From Bacteroidales bacterium UBA4070 (lineage in GTDB: Bacteria; Bacteroidota; Bacteroidia; Bacteroidales; VadinHA17), in assembly GCA_002383485.1 (NCBI GenBank), contig DFYY01000013.1, positions 1 through 64,000 on the forward strand: DNA of 64,000 nucleotides, read 5' to 3'. The notes under the pieces were generated by a model. The model worked only from the letters and a program-made list of their open reading frames with translations, was not told the DNA's origin and made no database searches. Position numbers and translations under genes: made by a program. Below, piece by piece: positions 52,970 through 63,208 of the stretch. Each line of letters begins with the position of its first letter. Positions within the stretch are counted from its first letter, which is position 1.

Positions 52970-54655
52970 ATGAAAACAATTAGACTGATGAAATGCGTTC
53001 TGTGCGCAACAGTACTGGCAGCATTTGTCTTGGTTGGGTGCGAGGATTTGTATATTTATTCAATTGACGCGCCCTCTGATCTGCAGAGAAGGATCGACTC
53101 CATTGCAGCTGCGAAGCCAAGTACTGGCGACACTACTTACCTCACTATCATTACATCGATAGTCGGACCTGAAGATAACAGTGCCGGTTGGTGGGCTTAC
53201 TTCTCTGATTACTTCACAATTCCTGCAAACAAGTTATTGCATCTGGAGTTTATTAATCACGGTACCGGAGTCAATAACTGGAACAACTGGAATCTTGCCC
53301 TTGCCAATGCACAGCGTGATGCCTCTGGCTATGCGGAATACTTTCTTCTGCGTTCTGATGCTTATGGCTGGGGTAATGCTGATTATGACGGTGCCATGAT
53401 CTCCCACAACTATTCCGACATTGACGGAGATGACGATATTTGGAACGACTTCCGAACTACAATGCAGGGTGCTTTTGTTTCTATCGACGTTGACCACTCT
53501 GTTACCGGTAATGTATTTGTAACATCCACTGCCGTTGGAACAAATGGTGTAACACTTGTCCAGACATATCAGCAACCTGTTTCTGCCACTGATGATATCG
53601 TAGCTTTTCTGGTTTGCGATGGCAGTTCTTTCGTAATGAAAAAGGCATACCTGATTCCTTCGAAAAAAGCGGTTATAGAAGATGTTGAGCCTGTTTCAAT
53701 AGCTATTTCAGGAGCTCCTGCATTTGTTGAACTGGGCGACGAAAACTTCTGGGGTGATGCAATAGCTACTGTTACATTCGCTGACGGATCTTCCGAGGTA
53801 GTTGATTCTGCAGATATATCATTCAATGTTATCCCTGATATGACTACACTCGGAAAGAAGACAGTTGTCGTGGCTTATAGCAAAACCAAGCAAGGCGCAT
53901 ACACCAAGGCCATAACAACAGTCTACAGCCTGGAGGTGACAAACCCTGTCACAAGTCTGGCCGTTACCACAATGCCAAACATAACCACGTACTATTACTT
54001 CAGGAGTGACTCCATAATATTCAACCCCACAGGCCTGGTAGTAACAGGTGCGTATTCCGACGGAACAGTAGCTGTCATTCCAAACACAGCTCTCAAGTTT
54101 GGTAAGATTCCGGCTGCCTCAGGTCCTCAGGTCGCAGTCATTTCTTATGTCGGGGCAACAAAAACAGTTACTGTTAACTGCCCGTTTACTCTTGTACAGG
54201 GAGTGAGTCAGGTAGGCAATACTGACTTTTCTTCCGGATGGTGGACGGCTTTCTCTGAGAATTACACAGTCGCATCAGGTTCCAGCGTGACGATTAGCAT
54301 GTACTGTTACTCCAGCCAGGTTAATAACTGGAACAGCCCATGTACTATTCTTCGCAAAGCTGACAATACCGAAAATGCCGTAGTTCGCATGGACAGTTTC
54401 GGATGGGGCCCCGGCTATGGCACAGCCACCCTCACATCAGACTGGAACTGGGATACATTCAAATCAAAGATCAGTGGCTCACGGATAGTCATTACAGTTA
54501 CAAACAACGGTAACAATACCGCTGATATACTTTATAATGTCACCTATGACAACGGCGAAACACATTTCCAGAAATATGCCGGTATAACGGTTGACAGTTC
54601 TGATCTGACTTGCGCACTCGTAACAGAGGGGTCTTACCTTGTAATTGTACAATAA
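52970..54655 (+). CDS. surface lipoprotein with duplicated glycan-binding-like domain
   Basis: The 561-residue protein has a lipoprotein signal peptide (AAFVLVGC). Two similar domains frame it: residues about 62-225 (AGWWAYFSDYFTIPANKLLH, VNNWNNWNLALANAQRD, RSDAYGWGNADYDGAM) and about 420-561 (SGWWTAFSENYTVASGSSVT, VNNWNSPCTIL, RMDSFGWGPGYGTATL). Two Ig-like segments (about 228-410) with VTFADGSSEVVDSADI and GAYSDGTVAVIPNTAL lie between. The Trp/Tyr-rich blocks suggest carbohydrate-binding faces. It is the first gene of the SusCD operon, an unusual place, since glycan-binding lipoproteins usually follow susD. Binding of arabinan is inferred from position. Confidence 0.7.
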   Translation: MKTIRLMKCVLCATVLAAFVLVGCEDLYIYSIDAPSDLQRRIDSIAAAKPSTGDTTYLTIITSIVGPEDNSAGWWAYFSDYFTIPANKLLHLEFINHGTGVNNWNNWNLALANAQRDASGYAEYFLLRSDAYGWGNADYDGAMISHNYSDIDGDDDIWNDFRTTMQGAFVSIDVDHSVTGNVFVTSTAVGTNGVTLVQTYQQPVSATDDIVAFLVCDGSSFVMKKAYLIPSKKAVIEDVEPVSIAISGAPAFVELGDENFWGDAIATVTFADGSSEVVDSADISFNVIPDMTTLGKKTVVVAYSKTKQGAYTKAITTVYSLEVTNPVTSLAVTTMPNITTYYYFRSDSIIFNPTGLVVTGAYSDGTVAVIPNTALKFGKIPAASGPQVAVISYVGATKTVTVNCPFTLVQGVSQVGNTDFSSGWWTAFSENYTVASGSSVTISMYCYSSQVNNWNSPCTILRKADNTENAVVRMDSFGWGPGYGTATLTSDWNWDTFKSKISGSRIVITVTNNGNNTADILYNVTYDNGETHFQKYAGITVDSSDLTCALVTEGSYLVIVQ

Positions 54656-54680
54656 TCACTCTGATAAAAAATATTTAACC

Positions 54681-57600
54681 ATGAAATATTTATATTTTGT
54701 CATATTGGGATTGCTGGTGATCGCACCGGCAACATATGCAGAAGACTACGGTAATGCCGACCAGACGTCTGCCGTTCAGCCAGCTAACATTACGGTAAAA
54801 GGCAGAGTTGTTGATGAAAGCGGAGAACCGCTTCCCGGCGCAACCGTATTGGAAAAAGGTGCTACAAATGGTACCAGTACCGGCCTTGACGGGAGTTTCT
54901 CTCTTTCTGTTCCTTCAGATGCTACGCTGATAATTTCTTTCGTTGGACATCAAAATATTGAAATAGCTGTAAGCGGAAGAACTGAGCTGGGGAATATCAT
55001 ATTGGTTTCGGGATTGGAAGAGCTCGAACAGGTTGTAGTAATTGGTTACGGTACTCAGCGCAAGGTTGACCTTACAGGCTCTGTTGCGATCGTCAACACT
55101 GAAGAGATGAAGAAAGTATCACACTCAAACATCTCAACAATGCTTGAAGGAAAAGTAGCCGGTATCCAGATTACAACTGACGGACAACCGGGAGCAGACC
55201 CTACAGTACGTATTCGTGGTATCGGTTCGTTCGGCAGCACTGCACCTCTCTACGTTGTTGACGGTGTACCCATGGGTACAACAATACGCGACTTCTCGCC
55301 AAACGATATCGAATCACTTCAGGTACTAAAGGATGCTTCTGCCGCCGCAATATATGGTTCGCGCGCTGCCAACGGCGTGGTTATAATCACCACAAAGCAG
55401 GGGAAGCATAACGAAGCCATGAAAGTAGACTACAGCGGCTATGTTGGTTTAGACCAGGTGGAGAAGGGGGTATATGATGTAATGGATGCCTATCAGTATG
55501 CTCAGTACGTCACAATGGCATACACTAACAGCGGCATGGATGTTCCTGCCGGATACGATCCTTCAAGCCCTAATTATCTCGATCCGGATGTAGTTAATAC
55601 AAATTGGTTCGATGAGGCGTTCAAGACCGGTATTCGTCAGAATCACAACATCAACCTCTCAGGAGGTGGCGATAACAATACTTACAACATCGCTCTCGAC
55701 TACTATAGCCAGAAGGGAACAATGGAAGGTGCCGGTCCTAATTTCGACCGTTACACTGCCCGCATCAACAATTCGATGGATGTTAAGTTTATCAAATTCA
55801 AAACGAATATAGTGTATAGCCACAGTGATCAGGACAATATGGCTCTCAGTAACGCCAGTGAGTATGTACAGGGGCTGTGGGGTGCACAATATCCGGTAAT
55901 GGCTTCGGCTCTGCTTATACCTCCAAGTATAAAGGCTTACGATGAGTCGACCTGGGTTCTCGATGACAAAATTCCGGCTGCTACGGAATATACCTATGAC
56001 TCCTTCGGTTATGGTACTTACTATGACGATGTTCACGGAGACTTGCGGGTTACGAATCTGCTCCTCACCAATAACCTTCTGAAAAGAAATGTCGTTGTTG
56101 ACCGCATTGTTGCTTCCGGTTCGGCGATTTTTGACCTCATTACATTGGTGGGTCTGAAGAGCAGCAATCACAAGTTTGATTACAACCTCAACTTAGCCTA
56201 CAGCAAGACGATTGCAAAAGACTTTACGTTTGTTCCTGCGTTCATACAGAGTACAACAAACTACCTGTCAAAGGCAGATGAGACCCTGACGGAGGGCTAT
56301 CGCAACTACAGCACTGCTCTTATCGAAAACACTTTAACATACGATGGCAAATTCGGACGCAACCACGTCAATATGGTTGTCGGCCAGACATACGAGCACG
56401 AGCTCTTTCATACGGTCAGTGGCAGCGGTGTCAACATGCCTGAACCATACTTTCTGGAATTGCGAAACGCGGAGGAAACATCATCAACAAGCCCGGAAAA
56501 CGAGCACAAGCTGGCATCATATATTGGTCGTCTCAACTACGATTTCGACGGGAAATATCTTTTGTCGGTTACAGCACGTCGTGATGGTTCGAGCCGTCTC
56601 TCTTCAGCTGATCGCTGGGATTGGTTTCCGTCTGTATCAGCAGGTTGGCGTATTGATCGCGAAGAATTCTTTCCCGTTGATGAATCTGTCATCGACCTGC
56701 TCAAGATTCGCGCCAGCTATGGGGTACTTGGTAATGAGAACATAGGCGAATACCAGTACATGGATGTCATGTCGAGAGGTAATTACACCTATAGCTTCGG
56801 AAATAATAAGGTTACAGGCTCTGCAATATCAAATTATGTAAACGAAGCCATCAAGTGGGAAAAGAAGAAAACGGCTGACGTTGGTCTTGATCTCGGGATG
56901 TTCAGCAATCAGCTGGAATTTACATTTGACTGGTATAAGTCAACATCCGAAGACCTTCTTTACAGTGTGGCAGTGCCGTCCAATGCAGGTGCTACAAACT
57001 CAACTGTAACGATGAATGCAGCAACAATGGTAAACTCAGGTCTTGAGTTCCTGGTTGCATACCACAATCATCAGCGCGCTTTGAAGTTTGACGTTTCTGC
57101 AAACTTATCCACCCTCAGAAACGAGGTGACAAAGCTGGGTGTTTCAAACGAACCTCGTACTGACGGCTACTGCCGCACAGAGGTAGGCCGTGAAGTTGGT
57201 TCATTCTATGGCTACGTTTACCAGGGTATCTTCCAGTCGCAGACAGAGATAGATAACCGAGTCAACTCAGAAGGAGAATACATCAATCAGAGCGGTGCGC
57301 AACCGGGTGACTGCATATACGCAGACCTTAATCTTGACGGTGAAATTACGAACGAGGACCAAAAATACCTGGGCAGCGGGATTCCAAAGGTTCATTACGG
57401 ATTGAATGCACGTGCTGAATGGAACGGGTTTGACCTGAGCATATCGACATTTGGAGCCGCAGGATTCAAAGCTGTTGATTTTGTTGACGTCACTTTGCAC
57501 AGCTCATATTTTATACTCAACAAGAATGTTGATCTGTTGGATGCCTGGAGACCGGATAACACTGACACCGATGTGCCCCGCATAGCATACAAATCTACAG

Positions 57601-57878
57601 GTTCAATCACCAACGATATGTTCAGCCAGCGTTTCATACAAAATGCATCATATCTGAAGATTGCCAACATCGAACTGGGCTACAACTTCTCTGACAAGTG
57701 GTTTGGTGGCTATGTTCAGGGTCTTCGTTTATACGCATCGGCTCAAAACCTGGCCACATTGTCCAAATACAGGGGTTACAACGTAGACTTCGCAGGAGGG
57801 ACTTTCACTCCCGGCTACAATTATGCTTCGTATCCATCACCAAGGACTGTAATGTTCGGAGCACGATTCTCATTCTAA
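54681..57878 (+). CDS. susC: SusC/RagA-type TonB-linked outer-membrane transporter
   Basis: The start MKYLYFVILGLLVIAPATYA gives a signal peptide and 1065 residues; an ATG 36 bases earlier overlaps the upstream gene and is unlikely. A carboxypeptidase-like domain (VKGRVVDESGEPLPGATVLE) comes first, then the TonB-box/plug region (EQVVVIGYGTQRKVDLTGSV, VRIRGIGSFGSTAPLYVVDG, AAIYGSRAANGVVIITTKQG) and a full-length 22-strand barrel ending in FGARFSF. With SusD it imports oligosaccharides across the outer membrane using TonB energy. The locus suggests arabino-oligosaccharides. Confidence 0.95.
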   Translation: MKYLYFVILGLLVIAPATYAEDYGNADQTSAVQPANITVKGRVVDESGEPLPGATVLEKGATNGTSTGLDGSFSLSVPSDATLIISFVGHQNIEIAVSGRTELGNIILVSGLEELEQVVVIGYGTQRKVDLTGSVAIVNTEEMKKVSHSNISTMLEGKVAGIQITTDGQPGADPTVRIRGIGSFGSTAPLYVVDGVPMGTTIRDFSPNDIESLQVLKDASAAAIYGSRAANGVVIITTKQGKHNEAMKVDYSGYVGLDQVEKGVYDVMDAYQYAQYVTMAYTNSGMDVPAGYDPSSPNYLDPDVVNTNWFDEAFKTGIRQNHNINLSGGGDNNTYNIALDYYSQKGTMEGAGPNFDRYTARINNSMDVKFIKFKTNIVYSHSDQDNMALSNASEYVQGLWGAQYPVMASALLIPPSIKAYDESTWVLDDKIPAATEYTYDSFGYGTYYDDVHGDLRVTNLLLTNNLLKRNVVVDRIVASGSAIFDLITLVGLKSSNHKFDYNLNLAYSKTIAKDFTFVPAFIQSTTNYLSKADETLTEGYRNYSTALIENTLTYDGKFGRNHVNMVVGQTYEHELFHTVSGSGVNMPEPYFLELRNAEETSSTSPENEHKLASYIGRLNYDFDGKYLLSVTARRDGSSRLSSADRWDWFPSVSAGWRIDREEFFPVDESVIDLLKIRASYGVLGNENIGEYQYMDVMSRGNYTYSFGNNKVTGSAISNYVNEAIKWEKKKTADVGLDLGMFSNQLEFTFDWYKSTSEDLLYSVAVPSNAGATNSTVTMNAATMVNSGLEFLVAYHNHQRALKFDVSANLSTLRNEVTKLGVSNEPRTDGYCRTEVGREVGSFYGYVYQGIFQSQTEIDNRVNSEGEYINQSGAQPGDCIYADLNLDGEITNEDQKYLGSGIPKVHYGLNARAEWNGFDLSISTFGAAGFKAVDFVDVTLHSSYFILNKNVDLLDAWRPDNTDTDVPRIAYKSTGSITNDMFSQRFIQNASYLKIANIELGYNFSDKWFGGYVQGLRLYASAQNLATLSKYRGYNVDFAGGTFTPGYNYASYPSPRTVMFGARFSF

Positions 57879-57907
57879 GTGTGTAATCAATGAAACAGGA
57901 TATCAAA

Positions 57908-59662
57908 ATGAAAAGTATAAAGATATTTATAGCAATATTGGCGCTTGTTGCAGGCATGACAGCCTGCGATGATATGCTCGATGTTACGAACCCGAATAAT
58001 CAGACAACCTATGATTTTGGCGATTCAGAGTCAGAACTTCAGGAGGTTATCATTGCATGTTACAACCGCATTCGCCTCGAAGGCACGTTTTCCCGCGTTG
58101 GTTACACCATGGATGCAGTGCGTGGCGATGAAGTATGGAACTCATCCCAACAGTGGTATCTGGAGTATGACAATCTCAACTCTCCGGGTACAATCGGAAT
58201 AGGTGACGAATGGATCTGGCGTGATTGCTACCATGTAGTAAACCGCACAAACTTTGTGTTGTCCAAAGTCGATGCTGTCAATATGTCGGAGGATGCTTAT
58301 AATCAGATAGCCGGACAGGCTCTCTTCCTCAGATCTGTGGCATACTATGAACTGGCTACGTATTACCAGACTGTTCCGTTGATCACAGACTATGCATCCT
58401 ATTCAGACATAAACACCATGTATGCCTCCAACAATTCTCAGGACGAGGTGTTTGACCAGATAGAGGCAGACCTCGCGCTGGCCATGCAAATGTTACCATC
58501 GCGTGATAAAGGCGGTGAATGGGCTCTGGGTCGTGCTACAAGCGGCGCTGCTGCCGGATATCTGGCTCGCGCACTTATGTTCCGTCATAAATTTCCTGAG
58601 GCTTATGCTATACTGAAGGACATCATCGCCGGCGTGTACGGGCATTATGAGCTTACAGACGACTATGGTGACAACTTCAGGGAAGGTGCGGCATACGAGA
58701 ATAACTCAGAAAGCCTGTTCGAAGTTCAGTTTATGGACTATGGCACGGGTGGTACGGACCAGGAGTGGACTCCGGTAAACATAAGCTCGCAGGCAACTCA
58801 GGGTCATGCTGTGGAAAGCAACTACGCATCCCAGCAACTGGGTAGCTGGGGCGATCTGGCCGGTTCTCCCTGGTTGTATAACCTGTTCAAAAAAGAGAGT
58901 TGTACAGATGGCCGTCTTGATCCTCGATTGTACTGGACCCTGGTTACATATGAAAGTGAATATAACGCCTATACCGGTCTGAAAACTGCAGCATATCCTG
59001 ATGGAGATCCTCGTTCAAATACTGTCTATCAGCAGGACATAACTGCAACTCCTCTGTCGAATACGGCTCAGGGCGGTATATCAATAGCTAAGTTCACCAA
59101 TGCAAGAAACAACATCTACAGTTCCATAACCACAGGATTGCATTGCGGAATCAACCTGCGCCTCATGCGTTACAGCGATGTTTTGCTGCGTGCAGCAGAA
59201 TGCGAGAATGAAATCAACGGACCAACACAGACGGCTATTGATTACATTAATATTGTGCGCCGGCGCGTTGCTCTCCCGGATCTTGAACTTTCCGATTTCC
59301 CGACTGCAGATCATCTTTTCGAACAGATAGCAAACGTTGAGCGTCCCAAGGAGTTTGGTTGCGAAAACGGTCGTGGAATTGACCTGCTCCGCTGGGGATT
59401 CTTTTACAGTACAGATCGCCTGAATCAACTGGTTGAACATGGTTTCTACAAGCGTGATGGCACAGCCTCAACAGAGGAACTCACAGCGGAAACCGCTGAT
59501 GATTCATCTTTCAACTACTACTACAAGGGGCATGAATATTTCCCGATTTTTCAGTCTACTCTTAATGCCAATCCCAACCTTACCGGGAACTCGGCAAACA
59601 AGAATGAAGATAACGGACCTGCCTACTTGCAGAAATGGAGTGTTCGTCCGGTTGTAGATTAG
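57908..59662 (+). CDS. susD: SusD/RagB-type substrate-binding lipoprotein
   Basis: The start at MKSIKIFIAILALVAGMTAC is preferred over one 18 bases upstream because it follows AGGAT by 6 bases and gives a short lipoprotein signal with the lipobox GMTAC. The 584-residue protein has the SusD pattern: tetratricopeptide-like N-terminal helices with QIAGQALFLRSVAYYELATYY and ATSGAAAGYLARALMFRH, and the C-terminal RYSDVLLRAAECENEING and ERPKEFGCENGRGIDLLRWG. It caps the SusC barrel and binds the glycan. susC precedes it by 29 bases. Confidence 0.95.
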   Translation: MKSIKIFIAILALVAGMTACDDMLDVTNPNNQTTYDFGDSESELQEVIIACYNRIRLEGTFSRVGYTMDAVRGDEVWNSSQQWYLEYDNLNSPGTIGIGDEWIWRDCYHVVNRTNFVLSKVDAVNMSEDAYNQIAGQALFLRSVAYYELATYYQTVPLITDYASYSDINTMYASNNSQDEVFDQIEADLALAMQMLPSRDKGGEWALGRATSGAAAGYLARALMFRHKFPEAYAILKDIIAGVYGHYELTDDYGDNFREGAAYENNSESLFEVQFMDYGTGGTDQEWTPVNISSQATQGHAVESNYASQQLGSWGDLAGSPWLYNLFKKESCTDGRLDPRLYWTLVTYESEYNAYTGLKTAAYPDGDPRSNTVYQQDITATPLSNTAQGGISIAKFTNARNNIYSSITTGLHCGINLRLMRYSDVLLRAAECENEINGPTQTAIDYINIVRRRVALPDLELSDFPTADHLFEQIANVERPKEFGCENGRGIDLLRWGFFYSTDRLNQLVEHGFYKRDGTASTEELTAETADDSSFNYYYKGHEYFPIFQSTLNANPNLTGNSANKNEDNGPAYLQKWSVRPVVD

Positions 59663-59682
59663 GGATCATTCTCTGGACTTAG

Positions 59683-59730
59683 AGACTTCCTTATCAGCAT
59701 ATTTTTTGTATGTTGGTGAGGAAGTCTTTT
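59683..59730 (+). terminator. stem-loop between susD and the GH43 gene
   Basis: AGACTTCC (59683-59690) pairs with GGAAGTCT (59720-59727), the stem extending inward with A/T and G-U pairs around TTTTTT, and TTT follows. It may be a terminator, an attenuator, or an mRNA-stability element that lowers expression of the gene after susD. Confidence 0.5.
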
Positions 59731-59749
59731 GAAAGAAAACAATTTTGGC

Positions 59750-61408
59750 ATGAAACTAAAGTATTTTCTGGTATTGTCACTTACTATTGCTACTCTGTCG
59801 CTGGTAGGGTGCAAAAAGGATAATACTGACCCTGATGATGATAATGATACAATTAATACATTCACCATCCCGACATATGCTGACGACTATTCATCGATAT
59901 CATCATGGACAAGCCGAAACGAGTGGAACCTGGCCAACGTTCATGACCCCTCGGTTGCCTTTTACAAGGGATATTACTACATGTACGGTACCGATGCCTC
60001 GTATGGTAATGCTGCAGAAGGGCATGGTCATTTTCAGGGCAAGCGTTCAAGCGATCTGGTGAACTGGGATTGGGTAGGCGGACCTTTTTATGAAGCACCT
60101 TCCTGGGTGGCCGACTCGCTCAATGCCATTCGTTCGCGCATGGGTCTCGCTTCCATTTCCGAGGACAACATAAGATATCTGTACTGGGCGCCAACAGTAC
60201 GCCGGGTTAATGTCGGAGGACAGGAGACCTTGCGTATGTACTATTGCATAGTCATTGATAACTACATCAAAACCGGTAATCCCTCTACAGCCAGCTTCGA
60301 CGGCAGCTGGACCGAACGCGCCTTTATCGGCATGTGCGAATCGACCGATCCCGCCGGAGCTGTATGGACCGACAGGGGTTTCGTTACCGGTTCATCGTCA
60401 GATCGCGGCCTGGACTACACTCGCACAAGTACAAATGACTGGAGCGCCTATTTCTACTACAACGCTATCGACCCTACCTACATCGTAACACCCGAGGGGA
60501 AGCACTACCTCATACATGGCTCGTGGCACAGCGGCTTCGCACTGTTGCAGCTCAATGCAACAACAGGCAAGCCTCTCAATACACTCGGCAATCCCTGGGC
60601 AAGCAGTGCAGGTGAGTTAACCGCCCGGTATGGCGTGAGAATCGGCACACGTACGGCATCCTCGCGCTGGCAGGCCAGCGAGGCTCCCGAAATAATATTC
60701 AGGGATGGTTACTATTATCTGTTCATGGCCTACGATGCCCTCGACATACCATACAACACACGTGTGGTCAGAAGTACAACCATTGAAGGTCCGTACCTCG
60801 ATATCACCGGTCGGAACTTTACCAGCGGAAGCGGTGACTGTTACCCTATCGTTACCCACCCTTACAAATTCAATCTTAGCTATGGATGGGTAGGCATATC
60901 ACACTGCTGCATCTTCCAGAAGGAAAATACCGGCGAGTGGTTCTATATGTCGCAGGGACGATTACCTCCAAACGTTGGAGGCAATCCCTATTCCAATGCC
61001 ATTATGATGGGGCATGTACGCCGCATTGTCTGGTGTCCGGCTTCTCCGGGTGAACCAGATAACCTGTGGCCAATAGCATTGCCCGAACGTTACGCAGCCG
61101 TACCTGATTACGGCGCCATAACCAAAGACTCGCTGGCAGGAACATGGGAGCATATAAACCTTAAATATGACTACAGGGTACAGGATGGCGCTTCCGCACT
61201 GACCCTCAAAGCCGACGGTACCATGTCAGGAGCCCTGACAGGCACCTGGAGTTACAATGCGGCAAAAAAGCAACTCACACTGGGCAATGTTGTTGTTTGC
61301 GTTGAACGCGAAGTAGACTGGGAGGCGAATCCGCGACGCGTGACCTTTGTTTATGCCGGAACGGGGAAAAATCTGAATGGCACATATTGGGGCAAAAAGA
61401 AAAAATAA
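59750..61408 (+). CDS. GH43 endo-alpha-1,5-L-arabinanase, lipoprotein
   Basis: The start at MKLKYFLVLSLTIATLSLVG gives a lipoprotein with lipobox LVGC and 552 residues; a TTG 21 bases earlier is unlikely. The five-bladed propeller shows the catalytic base D66 in NVHDPSVAFYKGYYYMYGTD, a second Asp in AIDPTYIVTPEGKHYLIHG and the general-acid Glu in ASEAPEIIFRDGYYYLF. A C-terminal beta-barrel domain of about 90 residues (SLAGTWEHINLKYD ... GTMSGALTGTWSYN) is found in extracellular endo-arabinanases. It likely cuts arabinan at the cell surface before import by SusCD. Confidence 0.88.
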   Translation: MKLKYFLVLSLTIATLSLVGCKKDNTDPDDDNDTINTFTIPTYADDYSSISSWTSRNEWNLANVHDPSVAFYKGYYYMYGTDASYGNAAEGHGHFQGKRSSDLVNWDWVGGPFYEAPSWVADSLNAIRSRMGLASISEDNIRYLYWAPTVRRVNVGGQETLRMYYCIVIDNYIKTGNPSTASFDGSWTERAFIGMCESTDPAGAVWTDRGFVTGSSSDRGLDYTRTSTNDWSAYFYYNAIDPTYIVTPEGKHYLIHGSWHSGFALLQLNATTGKPLNTLGNPWASSAGELTARYGVRIGTRTASSRWQASEAPEIIFRDGYYYLFMAYDALDIPYNTRVVRSTTIEGPYLDITGRNFTSGSGDCYPIVTHPYKFNLSYGWVGISHCCIFQKENTGEWFYMSQGRLPPNVGGNPYSNAIMMGHVRRIVWCPASPGEPDNLWPIALPERYAAVPDYGAITKDSLAGTWEHINLKYDYRVQDGASALTLKADGTMSGALTGTWSYNAAKKQLTLGNVVVCVEREVDWEANPRRVTFVYAGTGKNLNGTYWGKKKK

Positions 61409-61533
61409 TATTGATATATGGAATCCGCCTCTGATTATCCTGAGGTCAGGCTTTGACAGCGGCTCATTGTAAAAAAAGTGTAACTTTTTAACTGAATTAG
61501 AATAATTATAAAACTAAAAACAGGAAACAGGTT

Positions 61534-63096
61534 ATGAGACATTCCAGCATCATGACGACGGGAATACTGATCCTGTCTGCGTTGGCTTTTTCTGCCTCTG
61601 CTCAGTCAGGAGGAAAAACCAGCCAGGCTAATATTATCATAAACACAGACATTGGAACACAAACTATCAGTCGCCATATCTACGGCCATTTCTCGGAGCA
61701 CCTGGGCCATTGTATCTACGGTGGCTACTGGGTTGGTGAGAATGCTGCCATCCCTAATACAAGGGGTATCAGGAATGATGTGGTTGAGGCCCTGAGGAAG
61801 ACACAGATACCCAACCTGCGCTGGCCCGGCGGCTGCTTCGCCGATGAGTATCACTGGATGGACGGTATAGGGCCGCGTGAGCAGAGGCCGAAAATGGTCA
61901 ACACTCACTGGGGCGGCGTGACTGAAGACAACAGCTTCGGAACACATGAGTTCCTCGACCTGTGCGAGCAGCTCGGCGCCGAACCGGTCATTTGCGGCAA
62001 TGTTGGCAGCGGATCGGTTGAGGAGATGTCAAAATGGGTGGAATACATAAATTTTGACGGCGTGAGCCCCATGGCTGACCTGAGACGCACTAACGGCCGC
62101 GATAAACCCTGGAATGTTAAATATTGGGGTGTGGGAAATGAGAACTGGGGTTGCGGCGGACATATGACAGCTGACTTCTATGCCGACCAGTACAGGCGGT
62201 ATGCAACCTATGCACGGAATTATGGAGCTAACCGTCTTATGAAAATTGCAGGAGGGGCGAACACAACAGACTACAACTGGACTGAGACCCTGATGCGCGA
62301 TGTGCCTCATTTTCTGATGTGGGGAATCTCGCTCCACTACTATACCACCTACTGGGAGAAAAAGGGTTCGGCCACTAAATTCGGAGAGAAGGAATACTTT
62401 GAAACACTTGAAAGGTGCCTGAACATTGAAACAGCCCTGGACCGCCATATCACCATCATGGACAAGTATGATCCCGCAAAACGGATCGCTCTAGTTGTTG
62501 ATGAGTGGGGCACCTGGTGGGATGTGGAACCAGGCACCAACCCCGGATTTCTCTTCCAGCAGAACACTCTTCGTGATGCTATGGTGGCCGGGCTTTCACT
62601 AAACTATTTCAATGAGCGTTGCGACAGGATCAGGATGGCCAACATTGCACAGACGGTCAATGTATTGCAGTCGCTCATATTTACTGATGGTGAGAAGATG
62701 CTGCTCACGCCCACCTACCACGTTTTTGAGATGTATAAGGTGCATCAGGATGCCACCCTGCTACCTCTTACTGTCAACTGCGGCACATATGCCATGGATG
62801 GCAGGGAGCTGGCTTCAATCAGCGCCTCAGCCTCAAAAGATGCTGATGGTGCAGTTCATATCTCGGTGGTTAATATAGAACCATCTGAGAATATAAAACT
62901 GCTAATTGACCTGCGCGGCGGAGAATATTCAGAAGTATCTGCAAGAATACTGACAGCACCTGAACTCAACACCCACAATACATTTGAAAAGCCGGAAGAG
63001 ATAAAACCCGAAGTGTTCAGGGAGGTGAAGATCAAGAAAAATATTCTGAGCCTTGACATGCCGGCGAAGTCAATCATCATCCTTGAAGCAAAATAG
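61534..63096 (+). CDS. GH51 alpha-L-arabinofuranosidase
   Basis: The 520-residue exported enzyme has a signal peptide (ILILSALAFSASAQS). The acid/base is E203 in GVGNENWGCGG and the nucleophile E324 in VVDEWGTWWD, as in GH51 clan A. ISRHIYGHFSEHLGHCIYGG and NLRWPGGCFADEYHWMDGIG are typical N-terminal blocks, and a C-terminal beta-sandwich closes the protein. It removes alpha-L-arabinofuranosyl groups from arabinan or arabinoxylan oligomers. It is 125 bases after the GH43 gene; a lone GTGTA half-site at 61478 lies in the gap but no full palindrome. Confidence 0.93.
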   Translation: MRHSSIMTTGILILSALAFSASAQSGGKTSQANIIINTDIGTQTISRHIYGHFSEHLGHCIYGGYWVGENAAIPNTRGIRNDVVEALRKTQIPNLRWPGGCFADEYHWMDGIGPREQRPKMVNTHWGGVTEDNSFGTHEFLDLCEQLGAEPVICGNVGSGSVEEMSKWVEYINFDGVSPMADLRRTNGRDKPWNVKYWGVGNENWGCGGHMTADFYADQYRRYATYARNYGANRLMKIAGGANTTDYNWTETLMRDVPHFLMWGISLHYYTTYWEKKGSATKFGEKEYFETLERCLNIETALDRHITIMDKYDPAKRIALVVDEWGTWWDVEPGTNPGFLFQQNTLRDAMVAGLSLNYFNERCDRIRMANIAQTVNVLQSLIFTDGEKMLLTPTYHVFEMYKVHQDATLLPLTVNCGTYAMDGRELASISASASKDADGAVHISVVNIEPSENIKLLIDLRGGEYSEVSARILTAPELNTHNTFEKPEEIKPEVFREVKIKKNILSLDMPAKSIIILEAK

Positions 63097-63208
63097 TGTC
63101 CTGTGCGATGGTGCAAACATCATAATTGCATGCATGACCATTCAATGATCAGGCATGTCTTAAAGCGTAAAGAACGTCTCGGTGAAAAGCAGATAGATTT
63201 GTAAGGGA

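Noticed and set aside
61470..61495. Third operator-like site before the GH51 gene
   Set aside because: Only a GTGTA half-site is present; the second arm does not match TACAY at the same spacing.
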